Shown: piece by piece, positions 7,517 through 13,295 of the stretch
Position numbering within the stretch: position 1 is the first letter of the stretch
How the letters are laid out: the number at the start of each line of letters is the position of its first letter
Translations under genes and position numbers: made by a program
The notes under the pieces: model-generated
The model's input: the letters and a program-made list of their open reading frames with translations, nothing else
Told to the model about the DNA's origin: nothing
Databases searched by the model: none
NCBI RefSeq assembly: GCF_000808015.1
Contig: NZ_JWHR01000158.1
Coordinates: forward strand, 1 to 13,295
Source of the DNA: Terrisporobacter othiniensis
Lineage (GTDB): Bacteria > Bacillota > Clostridia > Peptostreptococcales > Peptostreptococcaceae
Direction of reading: 5' to 3'
DNA: 13,295 nucleotides

Positions 7517-7559
7517 TGTATTTATAAAATAATAATTTCATAAATACTTATATTTATGA
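7517..7559 (-). promoter_or_regulatory. Dyad and TGTATTTA half-site upstream of the CaiT-like gene
   Basis: TCATAAAT (7538-7545) and ATTTATGA (7552-7559) form an 8-bp perfect dyad with 6-nt spacing about 45 bp before the start codon. TGTATTTA (7517-7524), identical to the left half of the dyad before the AraC-type gene, faces TAAATACT (7541-7548, 7 of 8 match to the right half). No clear promoter boxes were identified. Its operator role is inferred from position and the shared word. Confidence 0.3.
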
Positions 7560-7626
7560 TTTTTACTGCATATTTTATTTACCCATTATTACTATAAATA
7601 AATCACCTTTTCATTTATAAATAGCA

Positions 7627-7653
7627 AAATAAACGTCAATATGACGTTTATTT
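7627..7653. terminator. 12-bp perfect hairpin after the BCCT/microprotein pair
   Basis: AAATAAACGTCA (7627-7638) and TGACGTTTATTT (7642-7653) are perfect complements with a 3-nt loop. The stem ends in a T-run on both strands. It lies about 80 bp past the stop of the 47-residue protein on the minus strand and probably ends that transcript before the CaiT-like gene. The core is short in G/C and the T-run is part of the stem, so leakage is possible. Confidence 0.6.
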
Positions 7654-7730
7654 CACTTTATACTTACTTAAAATCTATTGTTAAATCATAACTATCACAA
7701 TAATTCTATTTATATTATTTCTAGTACTTC

Positions 7731-7874
7731 TTATTCAAATACTAACTTTACTGACCAAACTATAAATCCCATAAAAGCCATTATACATAATGTTTGTACA
7801 ATATTTTCCACTGGTGATTGAGCTGCACTTAATACTGCTTCTGGTGCTATTGGAACTATTCCTGGTATTTTCAT
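7731..7874 (-). CDS. 47-residue single-helix membrane protein coupled to the BCCT carrier
   Basis: A small open frame starts at the ATG 7874-7872, one base after the TAA of the preceding BCCT gene, and ends at TAA 7733-7731. GGAGG (7886-7890) inside the tail of the BCCT gene serves as ribosome site at 11-nt spacing. The protein opens MKIPGIVPIAPEAVLSAAQS, then has one hydrophobic helix, about residues 25-46 (VQTLCIMAFMGFIVWSVKLV), and ends in Glu. The Pro-rich amphipathic start followed by one helix resembles accessory microproteins of transporters. Translational coupling suggests a near-stoichiometric partner of the carrier. I know no named family. The frame is short, but its placement and coding-like composition support it. 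Confidence 0.7.
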   Translation of the reverse strand: MKIPGIVPIAPEAVLSAAQSPVENIVQTLCIMAFMGFIVWSVKLVFE

Positions 7875-7875
7875 A

Positions 7876-9423
7876 TTATTTTTTTCCTCCATGATCTTTT
7901 CTTAATTGTCTAACAAATCCAGACATAGAAAGTATGAATATAAATAAGTATGGTATTGATAATACTATGGCAACAGCTTTAACTCCACTAAATGAACCTG
8001 CTATTAAATTTGCTGATGCAATAAGTACTATTATTATTGACCATATTACAGTTCTGTATTGAGGAGCATTCTCTGCACCATCACTAGTTATCATACTTAA
8101 AGATATGACAGAACTAGTTGCTGATGTTGATAAGAATACTACTATTAATATTACAAATAACGTTCCTGTTATTGTAAATAACGGGAATTGTTGTAATACC
8201 ATTATAAATGATAAGTAAACATCATCTGGATTATTTATCATATAGTTTGCTATTTCTGCATTTCCTGCTATAGCATCTAATAACCCATGTCCACCAAATA
8301 CACTAAACCATACAACTAAGAATATAGTTGGTACAAGTATTGACGCTGTAACTATTTGTTTTATAGTTCTACCTTTAGATATTCTTGCTATGAATATTCC
8401 TATAAATGGTGTCCATGATATCCACCACATAAGAGTAGTTATTGGCCAGTCATTAAACCATTGTTTATCTAATAAAGCGAAGTTTTCGAAACTTATTGGA
8501 AGTATATCTGTGAAAGTGCTTTTTAAAGTAGTAAGTATTGTTCCCATGTAGTAATCAGTTCTACCTGCGAAGAATACAAATAACAGTATAGCTATTGCTA
8601 TTACTATATTTATATCACCTAAAGCTTTCATACCTTTTTGAACAGGTAATATAGCTGCCAATGTATAGACTACGAATAAAAGAGCTAATATTATTAATAA
8701 GGGAGTAGTTCCTTCAAGGTTCATTCCGAATACACTTGTTAAACCATTCTTAACTTGGAATACACCTAGTCCTACCGATGCCGCCATAGTAAGAGCTGCT
8801 GCTGATGCACCCATTAAGTTAGCTACGTAAGCAACTGGCTTACTCCATTTTCTATCTTTAAATCCTTGTTCTATCGGTGTTCCTGGAAGGAATTTTGCAC
8901 CTCTAGTATAAGTAAAGTATCCTACTACAAGCCCTGATATTGTATATATAGCCCATGCTGGTAATCCCCAGTTGAATAATGTTAATTTTAAAGCATTTTG
9001 AGCTGCTTCTGCTTCTGAAAAACCACCTGCTAAACCTAATGGTGATTGCATAAAATGAGTTAATGGTTCTGCAACCCCAAAGTTAACTAACCCAACACCT
9101 ATACCTGCTGTGAATAACATAGCCATCCATGAGAATGTTGAAAATTCTGGCACAGTGTCTTTTCCACCTAACTTAACATTTCCAAATTTACCAAATGCTA
9201 AATATACACATAAAGCTAATATTAATAAAGGCATTAATATTACAAACCAGTTAAAATCATTATTAAATCTTGATGTCCAACTGTATAAAGTTGTTGTTAA
9301 ACTATCTGGATCTACAACTCCCCAGATAGAAAATATTGCTGTAAAGCAAGCCGAAGCCCAAAATAATGAGGAACTAACTTTTGGCTTCTTATTTTCTTTT
9401 ACCTTTTCTGCTGTCATTTGCAC
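7876..9423 (-). CDS. BCCT-family transporter, BetP/OpuD-like (probably Na+/glycine betaine symporter)
   Basis: A 515-residue, 12-helix carrier. TM3 carries AGIGVGLVNFGVAEPLTHF (106-124), with the Gly-x-Gly-x-Gly pattern of betaine carriers. TM8 has WWISWTPFIGIF (333-344), where all three Trp of the BetP aromatic box are present, followed by ARISKGRTIKQ. STSATSS (432-438) matches the Thr-Ser-Ala stretch that helps bind Na+ in BetP. Together these favour Na+-driven import of glycine betaine or a related compound, in contrast to the CaiT-like neighbour. The N- and C-terminal tails are short, without the long regulatory tail of BetP. A GTG start at 9423 is chosen because GGAGG (9433-9437) lies 9 nt before it; the in-frame ATG at 9417 would be 15 nt away. 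The gene is followed one base later by the 47-residue membrane protein. Confidence 0.92.
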   Translation of the reverse strand: MQMTAEKVKENKKPKVSSSLFWASACFTAIFSIWGVVDPDSLTTTLYSWTSRFNNDFNWFVILMPLLILALCVYLAFGKFGNVKLGGKDTVPEFSTFSWMAMLFTAGIGVGLVNFGVAEPLTHFMQSPLGLAGGFSEAEAAQNALKLTLFNWGLPAWAIYTISGLVVGYFTYTRGAKFLPGTPIEQGFKDRKWSKPVAYVANLMGASAAALTMAASVGLGVFQVKNGLTSVFGMNLEGTTPLLIILALLFVVYTLAAILPVQKGMKALGDINIVIAIAILLFVFFAGRTDYYMGTILTTLKSTFTDILPISFENFALLDKQWFNDWPITTLMWWISWTPFIGIFIARISKGRTIKQIVTASILVPTIFLVVWFSVFGGHGLLDAIAGNAEIANYMINNPDDVYLSFIMVLQQFPLFTITGTLFVILIVVFLSTSATSSVISLSMITSDGAENAPQYRTVIWSIIIVLIASANLIAGSFSGVKAVAIVLSIPYLFIFILSMSGFVRQLRKDHGGKK

Positions 9424-9440
9424 GAGTCTTTACCTCCGTC

Positions 9441-9733
9441 TATTTTTTAGGTAGTTGAATTTTATACTTAAACTCAACTAAAATGATTACTATGTTAATT
9501 TAACATTTATACATTTTTTTATCGCTAGCTTGAAATCCTTTTTTTATAGTCTTTTTTATATATATTTATTTACATTTTTCGATATTGGTCATTTTTTATC
9601 CTTTTATGCTACTTTTTTTGTTTTATATATGTTTTTTATAAATTTAAATATATATATTTTTTTTTCCATCAAGATATTTGCTTCAAACACTTGCTTATAA
9701 TAATATAAATATTATTTTTAAAAGGAGAATACC
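9441..9733. other. Intergenic region upstream of the BetP-like gene
   Basis: Very A/T-rich DNA with long T-runs (about 9590-9665). The one distinct element is ATGTTAA-T-TTAACAT (9492-9506), a 15-bp perfect dyad about 70-80 bp upstream of the GTG start, a possible operator. I could not fix a convincing promoter for either strand. Confidence 0.4.
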
Positions 9734-10511
9734 ATAGCAATCAAAGTAATGACCATATTTGGTATTAGACCCGAGGCCATAAAAATGTCACCTCTAGTAA
9801 AATAATTGGAATCTAGAAAAGAAATAGAAAGTATTGTTTGTGTAACAGCTCAACATAGGCAAATGTTAGATTAAGTATTAAATGCATTTGACATAAAACC
9901 TAATTATGATTCATATATAATAAAATCAGGACAAAGCCTTGCAGATATAACAATTAGAGTTTTACAAAGTTTAGATAAAGTTATAAAATAAGTAAAGCCT
10001 GATATTGTGTTAGTTCATGGAGATGCAACAACATTAGTAGCAAGTTTTGCGGCATTTTACAATCAAGTTATTTGGGGTCATGTGAAAGCAGGTCTAATAA
10101 CTTACGACAAATACTCACCTTATCCTAAGGAAATAAATAAGTAGGTAATAGGAATTATAGCTGATATGCATTTTGTATATCAAAGGATAACTTATTAAAA
10201 GAAGGTAAAAATGAAGATACTATATATGTTACTAGAAATACAGCAATAGATGCTTTAAAAACTACAGTAAAAAAAGATTATACTCATAAAATCCTTGAGA
10301 AAATTGGTAATGACAAATGATACTTCTTACTGCTCATAGACGGGGAAATTTAGGTGAAAATATGAAAAGCATGTTTAGTACCATCAAGAGAATAGTTGAT
10401 AAATTTGATAATATACAAGTAATTTATCCTATACACTTAAATCCTATAGTAAGAGATATTGATATCATATATTATAATCTCTACAATAAGTTTCCACCTC
10501 TTATCTATTGA
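9734..10511 (+). pseudogene. wecB: Decayed UDP-N-acetylglucosamine 2-epimerase
   Basis: Conceptual translation from 9734 matches the non-hydrolysing UDP-GlcNAc 2-epimerase, which makes UDP-ManNAc for surface polysaccharides: [95 protein letters not shown] and HLNPIVRDI. The start codon is ATA behind an intact AAAGGAGA. In-frame stops occur at 9803, 9872, 9989 and 10142, each where the family usually has Glu or Gln. Frameshifts lie near 10180 and 10317. Homology stops near 10460, so roughly the last third is missing. The usual HVEAGLR motif reads HVKAGLI, a further loss. It cannot make a working enzyme. Its neighbours give no sign of a polysaccharide locus, so it looks like an isolated relic. 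Confidence 0.92.
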
Positions 10512-10631
10512 TTAATATCAAAAACTTTCCATAAATAATATTCTCATTATTAAATAATTTTAATGCAATCATTTTATAATAAGAAAATAATGCGACAATA
10601 TATCGTATATACATATTTTTTTACTCTAAAT

Positions 10632-10689
10632 TAGACAAATGAATTCTTTTTTATATATTTTTTTAGAATTTTATATATTTTTTTGTCTA
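10632..10689 (+). promoter_or_regulatory. Candidate promoter within a nested inverted repeat before the OPT gene
   Basis: TAGACAAA (10632-10639) and TTTGTCTA (10682-10689) enclose AATTCT (10642-10647) and AGAATT (10665-10670), forming a nested dyad. TAGACA (10632-10637) and TATATT (10654-10659), 16 nt apart, make a plausible promoter. Two near copies of a TTTATATATTTTTTT word lie inside. This may be an operator over the promoter or, if transcription starts upstream, a leader hairpin. The A/T bias makes chance matches likely. Confidence 0.35.
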
Positions 10690-10768
10690 TTTATGAGGAT
10701 AAATTTAACAAATATATAAAGTTTTCATGTGCTACAATTTATTTGAACATAATAAGGGGGTGTGTAAT

Positions 10769-12688
10769 TTGAATAAAAAATTACCAAAAGAGGCTTATGG
10801 AGGCGTAGCTGGAAAAGACTACGTTCCATATATTACGGATAAGTCAAGAACTGGTGGAAATACTGCTGTACTTATTATAGGTATTATATTTGCAGTCATA
10901 TTTTCCGCTTCTACTGCTTATTCAGGCATGAAAGCAGGTCTTACTGTTGCTGCAGGTATTCCTGGTGCAATCATAGGTTCCGCTTTTATTGCTATTTTTG
11001 CAAAACAAAAAGGTATACTTGGAAAGAACTTAATCCAAGGTATGTCTAGTGGTGGTGAATCTGTTGCCAGTGGTCTTATATTTGTATTACCAGCTGTTAT
11101 ATTAGTAGGTGGTAAAATTTCTTTCTTAGAAGGTATCGCAGTTGGTGTTGGAGGTGTCCTATTTGGTATTGGTATAGCTTCACTTGTTTATAATTACTTA
11201 ATTATTGACCAACATGGTCAACTTGTTTACCCTGAGTCTATGGCCATATCTGAAACTCTAGTAGCATCAGATAGTGGTGGAGATTCTATAAAGTACATGG
11301 GAGTTGGGTTTGTTATAGGTGGTGTTATTAACACACTTACAAGTGCTTTTTTAAATATAGCAAACAATGTCATGTCTTTTACAGGTAAGTCTTGGTACAA
11401 GTGGAAATTTGACTTGGAAGTTAATCCACTTTTACTTGGTATTGGATTTATCGTCGGTCTTGATGTTTCTTTAACTATGTTTGCAGGTTCCATCTTATCA
11501 GTATTTGGTATTACTCCTTTAATTGGTTATTTCACTGAAATGGCAAATGACGGTGTAATGGTATGGAACAATGCTTCATTAGCAGTAAATCAAATGACTG
11601 TTGCAGATATTTCTAGTTCTTATGTTAAATACATAGGCGCTGGTATGATGTTATGCGGTGGTATAATAGGTGCTATAAAACTTATACCAACTATAATTGC
11701 TTCAGTAAAAGAGACTGCTAAAGCAAGATCTAGCGCTACTAAAGGTGATGGTTCTTCTACTCAATTATTAATTTTATTAGGTGGAGTTATAATTGGTTTT
11801 ATCGCTGCATTTATTATTTCTGGAAGCTTTTTAATGGCTATTATAGGAGCTGTATTATCATTTATATTATCTTTATTATTTGTTATAGTTGCTGGTAGAT
11901 TAACAGGAACTATAGGAACATCTAATCTTCCTGTATCTGGTATGACAATAGCTTCTTTAGTTATAGTTACTTTAGTATTTGTTGTTATGGGATGGACTTC
12001 TAAAGTTGATAATACATCTTTACTTTTATTTGGTTCATTTATAGTTGTTGCCATAGCAATCGCTGGTGGATACTGTCAATCTCAAAAAGTAACTTATGTT
12101 ATAGGTGGTAACAAAAACGAAATGCAACGTTATTTTACAATAGCTAGTATCGTTGGCGTTATAGTTGTTGTTGGTGTTATGGTTTTATTAACAGATCAAT
12201 TAAAAATAACTGGTGATAATCCTCCATTTGCACTACCTCAAGCTAACTTAATGTCTACTCTTACTTCCGGTATAATGTCTGGTGAGTTACCATGGGTTAT
12301 GATAGTAGTTGGTATATTTATGGCAATAGTTTTATACTTTTTAGATTTACCTATAATGACAGTTGCTATAGGATTCTATTTGCCAGTTGCAACTACTTCT
12401 ATAATCTTAGTAGGAGCTTTAATTCGTGTATTTATTGAAAAAACAGCTAAAAGTGATAAAGAAAAAGAAGTTAAAGTTAGTAATGGTATAAGTTTATCTT
12501 CAGGACTTGTTGCTGGTGGTTCTATACTTGGGCTTATAGGTATAATTTGTCAAGTAACTGGTCTTGTTGGTGGAAATACACCTAGTGGCTTTGCTGCTGG
12601 AAATGGAATGGCTGCCGTATTATTAGTTGTCTTGATAATCCTTACAATCATACCTATTTTAAAATCAAAAGTGAAGGATAGTGAATAA
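10769..12688 (+). CDS. OPT-family oligopeptide transporter
   Basis: A 639-residue membrane protein with about 15-16 hydrophobic helices, of the bacterial branch of the OPT family (proton-driven uptake of small peptides or metal-peptide complexes in characterised members). Family signatures seen include STAYSGMKAGLTVAAGIPGA, SSGGESVASGLIFVLPA, VYPESMAISETL, NPLLLGIGFIVG...MFAGSILS and YIGAGMMLCGGIIGAIKLIPT, and it ends with a lysine-rich tail. The open frame reaches back to an ATG at 10727, but that codon lacks a ribosome site. A TTG at 10769 has GGGGGTG (10756-10762) 6 nt before it and gives the N-terminus (M)NKKLPKEAYGG usual for this branch, so I start there. The stop is 6 bp before the PqqD-like gene, so the two probably form an operon. 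The substrate cannot be told from sequence. Confidence 0.93.
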   Translation: MNKKLPKEAYGGVAGKDYVPYITDKSRTGGNTAVLIIGIIFAVIFSASTAYSGMKAGLTVAAGIPGAIIGSAFIAIFAKQKGILGKNLIQGMSSGGESVASGLIFVLPAVILVGGKISFLEGIAVGVGGVLFGIGIASLVYNYLIIDQHGQLVYPESMAISETLVASDSGGDSIKYMGVGFVIGGVINTLTSAFLNIANNVMSFTGKSWYKWKFDLEVNPLLLGIGFIVGLDVSLTMFAGSILSVFGITPLIGYFTEMANDGVMVWNNASLAVNQMTVADISSSYVKYIGAGMMLCGGIIGAIKLIPTIIASVKETAKARSSATKGDGSSTQLLILLGGVIIGFIAAFIISGSFLMAIIGAVLSFILSLLFVIVAGRLTGTIGTSNLPVSGMTIASLVIVTLVFVVMGWTSKVDNTSLLLFGSFIVVAIAIAGGYCQSQKVTYVIGGNKNEMQRYFTIASIVGVIVVVGVMVLLTDQLKITGDNPPFALPQANLMSTLTSGIMSGELPWVMIVVGIFMAIVLYFLDLPIMTVAIGFYLPVATTSIILVGALIRVFIEKTAKSDKEKEVKVSNGISLSSGLVAGGSILGLIGIICQVTGLVGGNTPSGFAAGNGMAAVLLVVLIILTIIPILKSKVKDSE

Positions 12689-12694
12689 TGAGTA

Positions 12695-13033
12695 ATGAAT
12701 AATGAGGATGCTTTAAAAATAATATTTAAAATTTCAAATAATATAGATTATGAGGTTGATGATAATACTGTAACTGTTTTAGAAAAGCAAAATCATCCTA
12801 TTCAAAATTTTTTTAGGAAATTAAAATTTAGGATACCTCTTTATAAAAAAATTAAACTTGATGAATATTGCAGCTTTGTTTTTTTACAAATAGATGGTAA
12901 GAAAAATGTTGAGGAAATAGGCAAAAATCTAGAAAAGGTTTATGGAGAGGATTCTCATCCTCTTTATGAAAGATTATTGATGTTTCTAAATCATATTGAG
13001 GTTAATTGTAATTATATAGAGAGAGTTGAATAA
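12695..13033 (+). CDS. PqqD-like small protein paired with the OPT transporter
   Basis: A 112-residue soluble protein. The middle and C-terminal parts match the PqqD fold: KLDEYCSFVFLQIDGKKNVEEI (54-75) corresponds to the family's LDe...vw.liDG..tv.eI pattern, followed by a helix NLEKVYGED and a final helix LMFLNHIEVN. PqqD and related RRE domains bind precursor peptides for modifying enzymes, but no radical-SAM enzyme or precursor peptide is visible here. The first ~50 residues, including the basic stretch FRKLKFRIPLYKK (40-52), are specific to this protein. The gene starts 6 bp after the OPT stop, with only a weak, distant ribosome site (GAAGGA, 12673-12678), so coupling to OPT translation is likely. 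A role as a peptide-binding or regulatory partner of the transporter is inference. Confidence 0.75.
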   Translation: MNNEDALKIIFKISNNIDYEVDDNTVTVLEKQNHPIQNFFRKLKFRIPLYKKIKLDEYCSFVFLQIDGKKNVEEIGKNLEKVYGEDSHPLYERLLMFLNHIEVNCNYIERVE

Positions 13034-13039
13034 ATTTAG

Positions 13040-13069
13040 AAAGGGCATATCAAAAAAGATATGCCCTTT
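13040..13069 (+). terminator. Terminator of the OPT/PqqD operon
   Basis: AAAGGGCATATC (13040-13051) and GATATGCCCTTT (13058-13069) pair perfectly over 12 bp around an A6 loop, 6 bp after the stop of the PqqD-like gene. The T-run after the stem is short (CTTTATGTATG), but the stem is strong. Confidence 0.8.
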
Positions 13070-13091
13070 ATGTATGAAGTATATTTTATTT

Positions 13092-13208
13092 CTATGCAAA
13101 ATAATCAACTTTGATTTTCCCCCATAAAATTGTAGGTATGCTTTCTATTTGAAAATATTTTTTATCATTATTCTCCTCTTTCTTTTCTAAGAATTGATAA
13201 AGTCTTAC
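13092..13208 (-). pseudogene. Possible 3' scrap of an alpha/beta-hydrolase-like gene
   Basis: A minus-strand frame of 38 codons without a start ends at TAG (13094-13092) and is closed upstream by TGA (13214-13212). It contains YFQIESIPTILWGKIKVDYF. The IPTILWG word resembles the strand before the catalytic Asp loop of alpha/beta hydrolases (PtLilWG.D). The piece is too short to be certain. To its right, TAGAAT-TAT-ATTCTA (13232-13246) is a small palindrome with no assigned role. Confidence 0.2.
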
Positions 13209-13295
13209 ATATCACTTATTTTACATTGTAGTAGAATTATATTCTATTATCTATGTATAATTAATAATATACTCTATTAAAAAGTTTGAAAAAAT

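Noticed and set aside
9110..9454. Plus-strand frame of 114 codons over the 5' end of the BetP-like gene
   Set aside because: Antisense shadow of a strongly supported gene; the Asn/Ile/Lys-rich translation has no recognisable domain.
10317..10511. A separate 64-codon gene starting at an ATG
   Set aside because: It is the last readable segment of the decayed UDP-GlcNAc 2-epimerase (LLTAHRRGNLGENM, HLNPIVRDI); the ATG is an accident of the frameshift.
11227..12054. Minus-strand frames of 88 and 97 codons inside the OPT gene
   Set aside because: Both are antisense to conserved OPT helices and show Pro/Thr/Ile patterns expected from complementing Gly/Val/Ile codons.
13232..13246. PerR/Fur-like operator TAGAAT-TAT-ATTCTA
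   Set aside because: The palindrome is short, in A/T-rich DNA, and the gene it would control is not in the window.
1..13295. CRISPR array, insertion sequence, tRNA or rRNA genes
   Set aside because: No regularly spaced direct repeats, transposase-like frame, clover-leaf pattern or rRNA motif was seen on either strand.

Overview
The window is very AT-rich, uses TTG and GTG as well as ATG starts behind strong AGGAGG-type ribosome sites, and carries gene families typical of anaerobic Firmicutes. A gut-type clostridium of the Peptostreptococcaceae (Clostridioides/Paraclostridium relatives) is my best guess. That placement rests on general resemblance, not on a marker gene.

Layout, left to right. 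(1) The left edge cuts a minus-strand GntR/FCD-type repressor, followed by about 450 bp of AT-rich DNA. (2) A short frameshifted gene remnant at about 938-1101 (+) ends in a strong bidirectional terminator. (3) A choline/carnitine O-acyltransferase (1304-3112, -) is divergent from an AraC-type regulator (3609-5867, +). The regulator has a degenerate GH39 glycosidase-like C-terminal half. The ~500 bp between them is full of dyads. (4) Convergent with the regulator, and sharing a terminator with it, is a CaiT-like BCCT carrier (5957-7495, -). (5) Behind it, also on the minus strand, a BetP/OpuD-like BCCT carrier (7876-9423) is followed one base later by an unannotated 47-residue single-helix membrane protein (7731-7874). 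(6) A heavily decayed UDP-GlcNAc 2-epimerase pseudogene (9734 to about 10460, +). (7) An OPT-family transporter (10769-12688, +) with a PqqD-like small protein (12695-13033, +), closed by a terminator. The last 230 bp hold only a possible hydrolase-gene scrap and a small palindrome.

How the genes may work together. The acyltransferase, the AraC sensor and the CaiT-like carrier look like one quaternary-amine module. Residues that distinguish carnitine from choline acyltransferases (Thr in GRTE, Arg before HLFGL) favour carnitine. The CaiT-like protein keeps the WTVFYWxWW substrate-binding helix of carnitine/gamma-butyrobetaine antiporters. A reasonable hypothesis is a bacterial acylcarnitine shuttle: exchange of acylcarnitine for carnitine at the membrane and transfer of the acyl group to CoA inside, comparable to the mitochondrial pair. 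The second BCCT carrier looks like a Na+-coupled betaine importer and may serve osmoprotection or betaine metabolism. The OPT/PqqD pair is a separate two-gene unit that may link peptide uptake to a peptide-binding PqqD/RRE fold. Substrates and regulation are inferred, not shown.
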